Part shown: in pieces, positions 9,801 through 18,099 of the stretch
Layout: the number at the start of each line of letters is the position of its first letter
Position numbering within the stretch: position 1 is the stretch's first letter
Origin: Desulfomicrobium macestii
Lineage (GTDB): Bacteria; Desulfobacterota; Desulfovibrionia; Desulfovibrionales; Desulfomicrobiaceae
Assembly (NCBI RefSeq): GCF_014873765.1
Contig: NZ_JADBGG010000004.1
Span: 1-64,000, forward strand
Reading direction: 5' to 3'
DNA length: 64,000 nt
Program-made: the position numbers and the translations under genes
Notes under the pieces: model-generated
Told to the model about the DNA's origin: nothing
Database searches by the model: none
The model's input: only the letters and a program-made list of their open reading frames with translations

Positions 9801-10751
9801 ATGGTGGCGACCACGACCATCGAAGGCCGCGAGGTGTATCCGATCCGGGTGCGCTACATGCGCGACCTGCGCGATTCCGTCGAAAGCCTGGAGCGCATCT
9901 CCGTCCCGGCCGCAGGCGGCAGGCAGATCCCGCTCGGGCAGCTGGCCGAGATCCGCTACGTGCGCGGCCCCCAGGCCATCAAGAGTGAAGACACGTTCCT
10001 GCTGGGCTACGTGCTCTTCGACAAGAAGCCGGGGTATGCGGAAGTGGACGTGGTGGAGTCGGCCAAGGCGTACCTCGATCAGCAGCGCGCGGACGGCAAC
10101 CTGGTCATCCCGGCGGGGGTGACCCTGGAATTCGCGGGAAGTTACGAGAACCAGGTCCGGGCCCAGAAGAAGCTCATGGTCGTCCTGCCCGTGGCTCTGT
10201 TGCTGATCGTCATCATCCTCTATCTGCAGTTCGGGTCCATCGCGACCACGCTCATGGTCTTCTCGGGCATCTTCACGGCCTGGTCGGGAGGGTTCACCAT
10301 GATCTGGCTGTACGGACAGGACTGGTTCCTGAATTTTCACCTGGCCGGGGTGGACATGCGCGAGCTTTTCCAGGTCCAGCCCGTCAACTTGAGCGTGGCC
10401 ATCTGGGTCGGCTTCCTGGCCCTCTTCGGCATCGCCTCGGACGACGGCGTGCTCATGGCCACCTTCCTGGACGAGAGCAAGGCGCGATCGAAGCCGGACT
10501 CCATCGCCTCCATCAGGGAGATGGTCCTGGAAGGGGCGAAGCGGCGCATCCGGCCGGCGGTCATGACCTCGGCCACGACCATCCTGGCCCTGGTGCCCAT
10601 CCTGACCTCCTCGGGCCGTGGCTCGGACATCATGATCCCCATGGCCATCCCGTCCTTTGGCGGCATGGTCTTCGCGACGATCACGGTTTTCGTAGTGCCG
10701 GTGCTGTATTGCTGGGTGGAGGAGTGGAAGCTGCGGTGGAAGAGGGGTTGA
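6888..10751 (+). CDS. cusA: CusA-like heavy-metal RND efflux pump
   Basis: The ATG at 6888 follows the adaptor stop by two bases. The 1287-residue protein is a heavy-metal-efflux RND pump: first membrane helix at about 18-38, porter loops, TM4 with GTMVDMG near 431, FMPPLDEGSFLYMP near 700, and a second membrane bundle from about 1094. Proton-driven export of Cu(I)/Ag(I) is the family role, but Zn/Co/Ni members are similar, so the metal is inferred from the CusB-type metal-binding domain. It is about 240 residues longer than E. coli CusA; part of the excess is hydrophobic sequence at about 534-690, with several additional predicted helices. No regulator gene lies nearby. Confidence 0.9.
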   Translation: MSEHTSLMDRIIRFCLDQKLVVVLLVCMALGWGFIVAPFAWHAPGIERDPVPVDAIPDIGENQQIVFTAWPGRSPLDVQDQVTYPLTVSLLGMPGVKTVRSYSMLGFSTIYVIFDEEVEFYWSRTRLLEKINSLPPSTLPSDVRPTLGPDATALGQVFWYTLEGRDPDGRPTGGWDPDEIRSVQDWYVRYALTSAEGVSEVAGVGGFVREYQIEVDPDAMRAAGVSLPEIVGALKMANMEVGAGTMEINRVEYVIRGVGFIKNLEQVRTSVIKMRDSIPITVDDVAHVSFGPANRRGLLDKGGVEVVGGVVTVRYGENPLAAIDAVKAEIARIAPGLPEKVLPDGTRSKLTIVPFYDRSGLIHETLDTLGSALQQQILITIIVVLVLVMHLRSSFLISALLPMAVMMCFIAMKQFRVDANIVALSGIAIAIGTMVDMGIIICESILQKMDSSPEDTPMSRVVFEGASEVGSAVLTAVSTTIVGFLPVFFMTGAEGKLFGPLAYTKTFALIASIIVALTILPAAAALIFRRRQMRPSLWFVAALVVAGLVVAVWKSVWIGSGLVVVGLYRLVYDRLPERWQTWLRWGASLGLALAVTVFLALDWLPLGLEKGRMVNTFFVIGLIGLLMGFFQVFRLAYGPLLRIFLRHKALFLVIPGVLTLFGGVVWLGAAPFLSVLPEGLRTTRPMVAFVHAFPGLGKEFMPPLDEGSFLYMPTTMPHASLGEVKDLLALQDMSIQAIPEVESAVGKLGRADSPLDPAPVSMVETVINYKNEYLLGADGRRLRFVWREDAKDYFRDAGGTPVPAADGMPYLVRGWFERDEQGRLIPDAGGQPFRLWRPALDPDLNRGREAWGGIQSPDDIWDEIVKAAEVPGMTSAPKLQPIAARIVMLQSGMRAPMGVKVKGPDLATIESVAMEVERLLKEVPMVQPAAVVADRIVGKPYLEIVPDREAISRYGIMLATVQEIIQASVGGMVATTTIEGREVYPIRVRYMRDLRDSVESLERISVPAAGGRQIPLGQLAEIRYVRGPQAIKSEDTFLLGYVLFDKKPGYAEVDVVESAKAYLDQQRADGNLVIPAGVTLEFAGSYENQVRAQKKLMVVLPVALLLIVIILYLQFGSIATTLMVFSGIFTAWSGGFTMIWLYGQDWFLNFHLAGVDMRELFQVQPVNLSVAIWVGFLALFGIASDDGVLMATFLDESKARSKPDSIASIREMVLEGAKRRIRPAVMTSATTILALVPILTSSGRGSDIMIPMAIPSFGGMVFATITVFVVPVLYCWVEEWKLRWKRG

Positions 10752-10767
10752 AAACGCCCCTGATGCA

Positions 10768-10798
10768 CAAAAAAAAGCCCCGTGCTTTCGCGCGGGGC
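10768..10798 (-). terminator. Intrinsic terminator of the tRNA operon
   Basis: Read on the minus strand, a GC-rich hairpin (GCCCCG at 10798-10793 pairing with CGGGGC at 10782-10777, GAAA-type loop) is followed by an unbroken run of eight or more T residues. It lies just after tRNA-Glu. The T-run is on the minus strand only, so it does not terminate the efflux operon efficiently. Confidence 0.8.
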
Positions 10799-10858
10799 CT
10801 AGGGGGTGTTTCCCGGAACCTCCGGGGGGCGGGAGCGTGTCCCGATTTTGTGCTGAAG

Positions 10859-10936
10859 TGGCGTCCCCAAGGGGATTTGAACCCCTGTTATCGGCGTGAA
10901 AGGCCGGTGTCCTGGACCTAGCTAGACGATGGGGAC
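10859..10936 (-). tRNA. tRNA-Glu (anticodon UUC)
   Basis: The minus strand folds as a cloverleaf: acceptor stem GTCCCCA with TGGGGAC, anticodon loop CTTTCAC giving UUC, T-loop TTCAAAT and an encoded CCA end. The discriminator base is G, as in bacterial tRNA-Glu. It is 78 nt with CCA, slightly long because of an enlarged D-loop. It lies six bases after tRNA-Gln and is co-transcribed with it. Confidence 0.95.
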
Positions 10937-10942
10937 GCATGG

Positions 10943-11016
10943 TGGCTGGGCGACTTAGATTCGAACTAAGATTGACGGAGTCAGAGTCCGCTGTCCTACC
11001 GTTGAACGATCGCCCA
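10943..11016 (-). tRNA. tRNA-Gln (anticodon CUG)
   Basis: The minus-strand cloverleaf begins with TGGGCGA and ends with TCGCCCA-G-CCA; the first base is U and the discriminator G, as in tRNA-Gln. The anticodon stem GCGGA/TCCGT encloses CTCTGAC, giving anticodon CUG for CAG codons. The T-arm is intact (AGTTCGAATCT). It is 74 nt and precedes tRNA-Glu in the same transcript. Confidence 0.95.
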
Positions 11017-11029
11017 GCAGCGAAAAGTC

Positions 11030-11058
11030 TCATTAGGGAAAGAGCTTTGGGCTGTCAA
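11030..11058 (-). promoter_or_regulatory. Sigma-70 promoter of the tRNA operon
   Basis: On the minus strand TTGACA (11058-11053) is followed after exactly 17 bases by TAATGA (11035-11030). The first tRNA begins 14 bases further on at 11016, which fits a start very close to the mature 5' end. Confidence 0.7.
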
Positions 11059-11077
11059 GATCGGAAAACGGAGACTT

Positions 11078-11713
11078 TCACCAGGAGCCTCCCGGGGAAA
11101 GATTCGGGTTGTAAATGGTTTTCAGGACAAGGATGTCGGAGTCCGAAAAGATGCTGTTCTTTTCTTCCTGCGCCTGCCTGGAGTTGAGGACCGTATCCAC
11201 GGTTGCCTTCGGGTGGGTCATGATGCCTAGGGCGTGCATGAGTTCGTGCCGGACAATCCAGAGCTTCTGGCCGCCCGAGGTCTGAAAGTTCAGATGCAGA
11301 GCGATGTCGGCCTTTCTGATGACTCCGTTGTTCGAGGCCAGCAGCGTGAAGCCTCGGATGAGATCCCCTATCTCCTGCCAGCCCGCCATGCCCTGGGCAC
11401 TTTTGCTCACGGTCGCCTGCCACTCTTCCTTGGAGTCGGTCAGAAAGAATCGGACGTTGGCCTGGTTCATGGACGAGACCTGCCTGAAGTTCAGCTGGGG
11501 GATGATGCGCCGCACTTCGTTCACGACGGTATCGATATAATATTGTCCTTCAAGGCGATCCTTGCCGCCGATCCAGAAGAGCACCGGTTCCTCGAAGCGC
11601 GTGATCTTGCCGCTTGGAATGTAGTCGCGAAGGATCGCGTCCGTGTCCGCCAGGGCCTGCGTGGGCAGGAACAGCAGGGCGATGACGACCAGGAAGAGCG
11701 CGTGTCTGTTCAT
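11078..11713 (-). CDS. Secreted DUF2927 protein with a zinc-protease-like motif
   Basis: The 211-residue protein has a signal peptide (cleavage near ALA-DTD). The body matches DUF2927: a central fold of strands and the motif HELMHALGI near residue 156, which is the HExxHxxG pattern of zinc metalloproteases. The family is uncharacterised; many secreted members share this motif. It overlaps the upstream DUF721 gene by four bases (ATGA), so the two are translationally coupled. Confidence 0.75.
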   Translation of the reverse strand: MNRHALFLVVIALLFLPTQALADTDAILRDYIPSGKITRFEEPVLFWIGGKDRLEGQYYIDTVVNEVRRIIPQLNFRQVSSMNQANVRFFLTDSKEEWQATVSKSAQGMAGWQEIGDLIRGFTLLASNNGVIRKADIALHLNFQTSGGQKLWIVRHELMHALGIMTHPKATVDTVLNSRQAQEEKNSIFSDSDILVLKTIYNPNLSPGGSW

Positions 11714-12192
11714 TCGTTCTCCGGGATTTTAAGGTCCGGGCGGAAATGCCTGACGTAGGCCCGGTAACAGGAAGTCACGGGCGAAGACGGGTCCATGCAG
11801 GGCAGCAGGTTGCCGAGGATGTCGGGCTTCGGGGCCTCGGGGCGCGGCGGAAACTTCGGGAGCAGGGATTGGTCCAGGGCGGGGCGACCGGCCATGAGCT
11901 CGATCTGCACCTTCTGAAAATAGGCGTTGCCCAGAAATGCGTTGGCCTTGTCCAGGATGTTCTGCGCGAAGAAGGAAAACTCCTGCATGACCATGGAGTT
12001 GGTCGCCCCAAGAAGCATGGTGGTTTTGCGGTGTCCCAGGGGGCGGATCATTTCCGCGATCTCCGCCCCGAGAATTTCGGGCCAGTGTCTCCACAACCGG
12101 GCAATGGCCAGCTCCAGGGCGGCTTCCGGCGTGCCGAGGACCGTGTTCAGCGCCTCGGAGGCGGACCGGACTTTCTTTTGTCTTTGCTGCAT
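11710..12192 (-). CDS. DUF721 (DciA-like) protein
   Basis: The 160-residue protein carries the DUF721 fold at its N-terminal two-thirds: a helical start with ARLWRHWPEILGAEIAEMIRP, then GHRKTTMLLGATNSMVMQEFSF and a helix ending FLGNAYFQKVQIE. DUF721 includes DciA, which loads the replicative helicase in bacteria without DnaC; whether this divergent member does so cannot be told. The C-terminal 50 residues are Pro-rich and not conserved in the family. It is the first gene of a two-gene minus-strand operon. Confidence 0.65.
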   Translation of the reverse strand: MQQRQKKVRSASEALNTVLGTPEAALELAIARLWRHWPEILGAEIAEMIRPLGHRKTTMLLGATNSMVMQEFSFFAQNILDKANAFLGNAYFQKVQIELMAGRPALDQSLLPKFPPRPEAPKPDILGNLLPCMDPSSPVTSCYRAYVRHFRPDLKIPENE

Positions 12193-12270
12193 CTTTTTTT
12201 AACTAACCGTCTTGCAGGTGCCAGGCAAGACTGGTTCTTGACCTTAGCGTGGAGGGCATGTAGGCGAGCC

Positions 12271-12292
12271 TATATCAGGATATCTTGATATA
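12271..12292 (+). promoter_or_regulatory. SahR-type operator
   Basis: A near-perfect 22-bp palindrome with centre GATATC and arms TATATCA/TGATATA lies 24 bases before the sahR start. ArsR-family dimers bind AT-rich palindromes of this type, and the SahR operators reported for Desulfovibrio are similar. It probably overlaps the promoter, so binding would block transcription of sahR-sahH-metK. Confidence 0.65.
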
Positions 12293-12316
12293 TAAAAATA
12301 ACCACACGCGTCACTC

Positions 12317-13252
12317 ATGAAACTACTGACCCAGACCAAGGCCCTGGCCGATGAAACCAGGCTTCGCCTCGTCGGCGTGCTCGCCGCGCATGAGCTTAAC
12401 GTGGGTGAGATCATGCAGGTTCTGGACATGGGCCAGTCGCGCATCTCGCGGCATCTCAAGATTCTTATGGACGCCGGGCTGGTGGCCTGTCAGCGCCATG
12501 GCTTGTGGGCCTTCTATTCATCCTCCTCGACCAACGGCTCCCGCGCATTGCTGGCGGCCGTGCTGGAAGGGCTCGGGGAACTGCCCGAGCACCGGCAGGA
12601 TCTGGACCGTGCCGCACAGGTCCTGAACGATCGCCGTCTTTCGACGACCCGTTTCTTTGACGGCATCGCTTCGGACTGGAACCGCCTGAGCCGCGAGATG
12701 CTCGGCGATTTCGCGCTTGGGCCGGTCATCATGAAGCGCCTTGCCGCCGCCGAGACGCAGCGGGGCACCGTGGTCGATCTGGGTTGCGGCCCGGGGCTTC
12801 TGCTCGGACATCTGGCCGGAGCGGCGGAATGCGTCATCGGGGTGGACAACTCGCCGCGCATGCTCGACGCGGCAGCCAAGCTCCTGCCCGAGGGGCTTGA
12901 GGTCAGCCTGCGCATCGGCGACCTCGAACATCTGCCTCTGCGGGACGGCGAAGCGGACGCGGCCATCATGTCGCTGGTGTTGCACCATCTGGCCGCGCCT
13001 CAGGACGGCATCGCCGAAATGGGCCGGGTGGTCCGCCCCGGAGGACAGGCGGTGCTGGTGGATTTTCTGCTGCACGACAACGAGACCCTGCGCACGCGCT
13101 ACGGCGACCGCTGGCTCGGTTTTTCCCCGGACGATCTGCAGTCGTGGATGGAGAAGGCCGGATTCCAGGAGCTGAGCTGCGAGCGGCACTCCGTCAATCT
13201 GGGGCTGACCCTCATGGTCATCACCGCCCGCCGGGAAGAATTTTCAGTTTAA
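12317..13252 (+). CDS. sahR: SahR: ArsR-type regulator fused to a SAM-methyltransferase fold
   Basis: The 311-residue protein has an N-terminal ArsR winged helix (residues 1-95; recognition region [13 protein letters not shown]) and a C-terminal class I methyltransferase fold with motif [15 protein letters not shown] near residue 153 and VDNSPRML after it. SahR, described in Desulfovibrio and other Proteobacteria, uses this second domain to sense S-adenosylhomocysteine and controls the SAM cycle. The genes directly downstream are sahH and metK, and a matching palindrome lies upstream. No strong Shine-Dalgarno precedes the ATG. Confidence 0.88.
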   Translation: MKLLTQTKALADETRLRLVGVLAAHELNVGEIMQVLDMGQSRISRHLKILMDAGLVACQRHGLWAFYSSSSTNGSRALLAAVLEGLGELPEHRQDLDRAAQVLNDRRLSTTRFFDGIASDWNRLSREMLGDFALGPVIMKRLAAAETQRGTVVDLGCGPGLLLGHLAGAAECVIGVDNSPRMLDAAAKLLPEGLEVSLRIGDLEHLPLRDGEADAAIMSLVLHHLAAPQDGIAEMGRVVRPGGQAVLVDFLLHDNETLRTRYGDRWLGFSPDDLQSWMEKAGFQELSCERHSVNLGLTLMVITARREEFSV

Positions 13253-13296
13253 CATCAGGTGGCCAAAGCCACAGACAAGCAAGGAAAGGAGATACC

Positions 13297-14718
13297 ATGA
13301 CGTTACCCATTGACCCAACGCTTGATCACAAGGTCGCCGACATGAGTCTGGCCGATTGGGGATCCAAGGAAATGCAGCTGTCCGAACGCGAAATGCCCGG
13401 ACTTATGGCGCTCATCGACAAGTACGGCAGCGAAAAGCCCCTGAAGGGCCTGCGCGTGACCGGAAGCCTGCACATGACCATCCAGACGGCCATGCTCATC
13501 AAGACCCTGCATGCTCTGGGAGCGGATGTGCGCTGGGCCTCCTGCAACATTTTTTCCACCCAGGACCATGCCGCGGCCGCCATTGTCGAGCAGGGCCTGG
13601 CCAAGGTTTTCGCCTGGAAGGGCGAGACCCTGGAAGATTACTGGTGGTGCACGGAGATGGCCCTGACCTGGCCCGACGGCACTGGTCCGGACCTCATCGT
13701 CGATGACGGCGGCGACGCGACGCTTCTGGTCCATGAGGGCGTGAAGGTCGAGAAGGACCCGTCCCTGCTGTCCCGGACCACGGACAACAAGGAATTCCGC
13801 TGTGTGCTCGACCGGCTCATCGTCAGCGCCAAGGCCGATCCCCAGAAGTGGACGAAGATCGCCGCCCGCATCCGCGGCGTGTCCGAGGAGACCACCACCG
13901 GCGTGCATCGCCTCTATCAGATGGCCAAGAACGGCGAGCTGCTCTTCCCGGCCTTCAACGTCAATGACTCCGTGACCAAGTCCAAGTTCGACAACCTCTA
14001 CGGCTGCCGCGAGTCCCTGGCCGACGGCATCAAGCGGGCCACGGACATCATGGTCGCGGGCAAGGTCGTGCTGGTCTGCGGCTACGGCGACGTGGGCAAG
14101 GGCTGCGCCCAGTCCATGCGCGGCTTCGGCGCGCGCGTGCTCATCACCGAGGTTGACCCCATCTGCGCGCTGCAGGCGGCCATGGAAGGCTACGAGGTCA
14201 CGACCATGGTCAAGGGTTGCCAGGAGGCGGACATTTTCGTCACGGCCACGGGCAATTACCATGTCGTGCGCGGCGAGCACATGCTGGCCATGAAGGATGA
14301 AGCCATCATCTGCAACATCGGTCACTTCGACAACGAGATCGACATGGGCTTCCTGGAAGACACACCGGGCTGCACCAAGGTCACGGTCAAGCCGCAGGTG
14401 GACAAATGGACCCTGCCTTCCGGCAAGAGTCTCATCATCCTGGCCGAAGGCCGGCTGGTGAATCTGGGCTGCGCCACCGGCCACCCCAGCTTCGTCATGT
14501 CCAACTCCTTCACCAACCAGGTTCTGGCCCAGCTCGATCTGGCCAAGAACGATTATCCCCCGCAGGTCATGACTCTGCCCAAGATTCTGGACGAGGAAGT
14601 GGCCCGCCTGCATCTGGCGCGTCTGGGCGTGGAGCTTGAGACCCTGTCCACGGAGCAGGCCGATTACATCGGAGTGCCCGTGACCGGTCCGTACAAGCCC
14701 GATCACTACCGCTATTAA
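13297..14718 (+). CDS. ahcY: Adenosylhomocysteinase
   Basis: AAGGAGAT just before 13297 fixes the start and gives 473 residues, the length usual for bacterial enzymes with the extra insert. It hydrolyses S-adenosylhomocysteine to adenosine and homocysteine using bound NAD. Visible signatures are [11 protein letters not shown] (substrate site), [12 protein letters not shown], the NAD motif [12 protein letters not shown], and the C-terminal HYRY that completes the neighbouring subunit's NAD site. It lies 44 bases after sahR and 30 bases before metK, and should be induced when S-adenosylhomocysteine accumulates. Confidence 0.97.
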   Translation: MTLPIDPTLDHKVADMSLADWGSKEMQLSEREMPGLMALIDKYGSEKPLKGLRVTGSLHMTIQTAMLIKTLHALGADVRWASCNIFSTQDHAAAAIVEQGLAKVFAWKGETLEDYWWCTEMALTWPDGTGPDLIVDDGGDATLLVHEGVKVEKDPSLLSRTTDNKEFRCVLDRLIVSAKADPQKWTKIAARIRGVSEETTTGVHRLYQMAKNGELLFPAFNVNDSVTKSKFDNLYGCRESLADGIKRATDIMVAGKVVLVCGYGDVGKGCAQSMRGFGARVLITEVDPICALQAAMEGYEVTTMVKGCQEADIFVTATGNYHVVRGEHMLAMKDEAIICNIGHFDNEIDMGFLEDTPGCTKVTVKPQVDKWTLPSGKSLIILAEGRLVNLGCATGHPSFVMSNSFTNQVLAQLDLAKNDYPPQVMTLPKILDEEVARLHLARLGVELETLSTEQADYIGVPVTGPYKPDHYRY

Positions 14719-14748
14719 CAACCTCCCCATGCAAGAAGGAGATTTTTC

Positions 14749-15918
14749 ATGATTCTCAATGCCGATCATTATCTGTTTACGTCCGAGTCCGTGACCGAGG
14801 GACACCCCGACAAAATCGCGGACCAGATCTCCGACGCCGTGCTGGACTGCCTGCTGGCCCAGGATCCCCGTTCCCGCGTGGCCTGCGAGACCCTGGTCAC
14901 CACCGGCATGGCCGTCATCGCCGGTGAGATCACGACCGAAGCCTATGCCGACCTGCCCGAGATCGTGCGCTCCACGGTGCGCGAGATCGGTTATGTCAGC
15001 TCTGACATGGGCTTTGACGCCAACACCTGCGCCGTGCTGTCCTCCATCGACAAGCAGTCCCCGGACATCGCCATGGGCGTTGACCGCGCCAAGCCCGAGG
15101 ATCAGGGCGCCGGCGACCAGGGCATGATGTTCGGATACGCCACCACGGAGACGAGCGCGCTCATGCCCGCGCCCATCTACTATGCCCACGGCCTGAGCCG
15201 CCGCCTGGCGGAGGTGCGCAAGTCCGGCATCCTGAACTTCCTGCGTCCCGACGGCAAGACCCAGGTCTCCGTCGAATACCGCAAGGGCAAGCCCGTGCGC
15301 ATCGACAACGTGGTCGTCTCCTCCCAGCACACCCCCGAGGTGACCTACGAGGAGATCGTCGAGGGTATCAAGCGCGAGGTCATCGCCAAGGTCATGCCCG
15401 AAGACATGATGGACGCGAACACCCGCATCTACATCAACACCACGGGCCGTTTCGTGGCTGGCGGGCCCCTGGCCGACTGCGGCCTGACCGGCCGCAAGAT
15501 CATCAATGACACCTACGGCGGCATGGGCAACCATGGCGGCGGCGCCTTCTCCGGCAAGGATCCGTCCAAGGTCGACCGCTCCGGCGCCTACATGGCCCGC
15601 TACGTGGCCAAGAACATCGTGGCCGCTGGCCTGGCGGGCACCTGCGAAGTGCAGATCGCCTACGCCATCGGCGTGGCCGAGCCGGTTTCCGTGCTGGTCA
15701 CCACCGGCGGCACGGGCGTCGTCCCGGATGAGGTCCTGACCAAGGCCGTGCGCGCGGTATTCGACCTGCGCCCCTACTACATCATCAAAAGACTCAACCT
15801 GATCCAGCCCATCTACAGGAAGAGCGCCTGCTACGGCCATTTCGGCCGCGAGGATTTCGTCTTCCCCTGGGAAGTGACCGACGCCGTCGCGGACCTGAAA
15901 ACCGCCGCCAAGGTATAG
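14749..15918 (+). CDS. metK: S-adenosylmethionine synthase
   Basis: The 389-residue enzyme makes SAM from methionine and ATP. Signatures are [16 protein letters not shown] near the N-terminus (ATP and metal binding), [12 protein letters not shown], and the [16 protein letters not shown] loop. A good ribosome-binding site (AAGGAGAT) precedes the start. It is the last gene of the sahR-ahcY-metK operon, which closes with a terminator at 15941. Together the operon makes SAM and removes the product inhibitor of methyltransferases. Confidence 0.97.
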   Translation: MILNADHYLFTSESVTEGHPDKIADQISDAVLDCLLAQDPRSRVACETLVTTGMAVIAGEITTEAYADLPEIVRSTVREIGYVSSDMGFDANTCAVLSSIDKQSPDIAMGVDRAKPEDQGAGDQGMMFGYATTETSALMPAPIYYAHGLSRRLAEVRKSGILNFLRPDGKTQVSVEYRKGKPVRIDNVVVSSQHTPEVTYEEIVEGIKREVIAKVMPEDMMDANTRIYINTTGRFVAGGPLADCGLTGRKIINDTYGGMGNHGGGAFSGKDPSKVDRSGAYMARYVAKNIVAAGLAGTCEVQIAYAIGVAEPVSVLVTTGGTGVVPDEVLTKAVRAVFDLRPYYIIKRLNLIQPIYRKSACYGHFGREDFVFPWEVTDAVADLKTAAKV

Positions 15919-15940
15919 GCCGGGCCTGATTCATCATGCG

Positions 15941-15978
15941 GGGCGGAAGGGATTGTCTCCTTTCCGCCCTTCTTTGTT
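15941..15978 (+). terminator. Intrinsic terminator after metK
   Basis: A 12-bp stem (GGGCGGAAGGGA at 15941-15952 with TCCTTTCCGCCC at 15958-15969, one G-T pair) closes a five-base loop and is followed by TTCTTTGTTT. It ends the SAM-cycle operon and separates it from the sigma-54 activator gene. Confidence 0.8.
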
Positions 15979-16023
15979 TCCCCTCGCCCTTGACCGGGCC
16001 TGCCGAGAGGGACAAGAAAAGCC

Positions 16024-17400
16024 ATGCCCCCGTCCACAAAGAACACAGCGGCACGCACGCCCACGGACGCCATCCTTGAGAGCATCTCGGATGGGGTGTT
16101 CACCGTCGATCTTGAATGGCGCGTCACGTCCTTCAATCGCGCCGCCGAAGAGATCACCGGCGTGCCCCGCTCCGAGGCCATCGGACGGCTGTGCTCCGAA
16201 GTTTTCCGCTCCAGCCTGTGCGGCGACAACTGCCCCCTGCAGGATACGCTTTCGAGCGGCAGGCCGCGCATCGGCACCTGCGGGTACATCATTACGGCCC
16301 AGGGGGAACGCATCCCCATCAGCGTGTCCACGGCAGTGTTCCGCGACGAGAATGGCCAGGTCATGGGCGGAGCCGAAACATTCCGCGATCTTTCGGAAAT
16401 CGATGCCTTGAAGCGCGAACTCGAAGGCCGCTACCATGTCGGTGAGCTCTTCAGCCGCAGTCCGCGCATGCACAAGCTCTTCTCCATGCTGCCGGCCATC
16501 GCCGCCAGCCCGAGCACGGTCCTGCTCACCGGCGAAACCGGCACCGGCAAGGAACTCTTCGCCCGCACCATCCATTCCCTGAGCGCTCATGCCGGTGGAC
16601 CTTTCATCGCCGTCAACTGCGCGGCCCTGCCGGACACATTGCTTGAATCCGAGCTCTTCGGAGTCAAGGCCGGAGCCTACACCGGGGCAAACCGCGACCG
16701 GCTGGGCCGTTTTGCCCAGGCCCGGGGCGGGACGATTTTCCTGGATGAGATAGGGGAAATCAGTCCGGCCCTGCAGGTGCGCCTGTTGCGCGTCTTGCAG
16801 GAGCGCACCTTCGAACCGCTGGGGTCATCCAGGACCGAATCCACCGACGCCCGCGTCATCGTGGCCACCAACCGCAATCTGGCAGAGCTGATCCGGTCCG
16901 GTGATTTCCGCGAGGACCTCTATTATCGCATCAATGTCATCCGCATCGAGCTGCCCCCCTTGCGTGAACGCAAGGACGATCTGCCGCTGCTGGTGGAACA
17001 GTTCATCCGCCGCCTGAACCGCATCCAGGGGCGCACGGTCACGGGCATCGGCACCGAGGCCCTGTCCCTGCTCATGGCCCATGACTGGCCGGGCAACATC
17101 CGGGAGCTTGAGAACTGCATCGAGAGGGCCTTCGTGCTTTGCGGCGAAGGGCGCATCGACATCGACCACCTGCCGGACGAACTGACCCTGCTGGCCCCTC
17201 GCGGACACTTCGGCGAAGGCCGCGCCATGCACGACATGCTCGACAGGCAGGCCATTCACGCGGCCCTGGAGCGCAACGACTTCAATCGCCTGGCCGCCGC
17301 GCGCGAGCTGGGCATCCATAAGACCACGCTTTTTCGGCGCATGAAGCGCCTCGGCATGGCCCTGCCCGAACGCGACGGCCGATCTTCCCCGAAAGAGTAG
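16024..17400 (+). CDS. Sigma-54-dependent activator with a cysteine-bearing PAS domain
   Basis: The 458-residue protein has a PAS domain (about 15-125), a sigma-54 AAA+ domain and a C-terminal Fis-type helix-turn-helix (about 410-445, AARELGIHKTTLFRRMK). Walker A is GETGTGKE; the sigma-54 contact loop is GAYTGA at 217-222, an accepted variant of GAFTGA; Walker B is FLDEIG. The PAS contains C57, C66 and C70 in a C-x8-C-x3-C-P pattern that recurs in the protein at 61856. Its place beside a NifX/ORP-like gene with a -24/-12 element resembles the activator of the D. vulgaris ORP operons (DVU2106). Confidence 0.9.
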   Translation: MPPSTKNTAARTPTDAILESISDGVFTVDLEWRVTSFNRAAEEITGVPRSEAIGRLCSEVFRSSLCGDNCPLQDTLSSGRPRIGTCGYIITAQGERIPISVSTAVFRDENGQVMGGAETFRDLSEIDALKRELEGRYHVGELFSRSPRMHKLFSMLPAIAASPSTVLLTGETGTGKELFARTIHSLSAHAGGPFIAVNCAALPDTLLESELFGVKAGAYTGANRDRLGRFAQARGGTIFLDEIGEISPALQVRLLRVLQERTFEPLGSSRTESTDARVIVATNRNLAELIRSGDFREDLYYRINVIRIELPPLRERKDDLPLLVEQFIRRLNRIQGRTVTGIGTEALSLLMAHDWPGNIRELENCIERAFVLCGEGRIDIDHLPDELTLLAPRGHFGEGRAMHDMLDRQAIHAALERNDFNRLAAARELGIHKTTLFRRMKRLGMALPERDGRSSPKE

Positions 17401-17518
17401 CCCTGGCGCTACCCATTTCCTCCCTTGTGGTGCGTTCGCGCCCCTCCATGTTTTTTCTTTTCTGTATAATGTTCTTTATTATCAATGTGTTGTTTGTGTT
17501 TTATGTGCGTCCTTCCGG

Positions 17519-17534
17519 CGGCACGCCTCATGCT
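17519..17534 (+). promoter_or_regulatory. Putative sigma-54 promoter of the NifX/ORP-like gene
   Basis: CGGCACGCCTCATGCT has the invariant GG (17520-17521) and GC (17532-17533) separated by exactly 10 bases, plus the CACG extension of the -24 box; the -12 box reads ATGC instead of TTGC. Transcription would start near 17544, just before the GAGGAG that serves the gene at 17560. A sigma-70-like TATAAT also occurs at 17465-17470 but lacks a convincing -35. Confidence 0.55.
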
Positions 17535-17559
17535 TCGCAAAAGGGAAAGAGGAGCCATA

Positions 17560-18099
17560 ATGTCGCGCATTGCCTTGCATCAATGGCAGGATCGTATCGC
17601 GCCGGTCTTTGACGTCGGCGGGCGCATCCTTTTGCTGGCCGAAGGGGTCCGCGAGCGGGAAGAGCATGTCCTGTCGCGCGGCGAGCCCTTGCACAGGGCC
17701 GAGGACCTGCTTCGCCTGGACGTCGGGACGCTTATTTGCGGGGCCATTTCCAGACCCATGCAGGAAGCTCTCGTGGCCGGAGGAATCAAGGTTGTCGGAT
17801 TCGTGACCGGCGATCTGGAACGGGTCATTACGGCGTGGGAGCGTGGCGATCTGGACGAAAGTTTTGACATGCCCGGCTGCCGGGGCAGAGGTCTTGGGCG
17901 TCAAAGGGGCATGCAGCAGCAATCACGCAGGGCAGATCCGGAACCATCCCCGGCAAGGACGGGCTCAGGCCTGCGGAGCTTGGACGGCTGGGCGGATGGG
18001 GAGCCGGGCTGCGCGCGAATCCGCAACAGGCGGGGCCGGGATTTGCGCGGCGGGCCGGAGAAGGATTCGGGCAAGGACGGTTCGTCCACCGTCGACTGA
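17560..18099 (+). CDS. NifX/NifB-type cofactor-binding domain protein (ORP-like)
   Basis: The start at 17560 has AGAGGAG ahead of it. Residues 1-110 form the dinitrogenase iron-molybdenum cofactor domain (RIALHQWQDRIAPVFDVGG, then TLICGAISRPMQEALVAGG and a basic MPGCRGRG end). This family includes NifX, NifY and the Mo-Cu orange protein of Desulfovibrio. The frame runs on for about 60 Gly/Arg/Asp-rich residues that look like out-of-frame translation of a following small gene, so the original stop has probably been lost. Neighbours are the sigma-54 activator and an Mrp ATPase. Confidence 0.7.
   Translation: MSRIALHQWQDRIAPVFDVGGRILLLAEGVREREEHVLSRGEPLHRAEDLLRLDVGTLICGAISRPMQEALVAGGIKVVGFVTGDLERVITAWERGDLDESFDMPGCRGRGLGRQRGMQQQSRRADPEPSPARTGSGLRSLDGWADGEPGCARIRNRRGRDLRGGPEKDSGKDGSSTVD

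Noticed and set aside
10768-10798. Hairpin after cusA as the terminator of the efflux operon
   Set aside because: On the plus strand the hairpin is preceded by an A-run and followed by CTAGGGGGTG, with no T-run. The orientation fits the minus-strand tRNA transcript.
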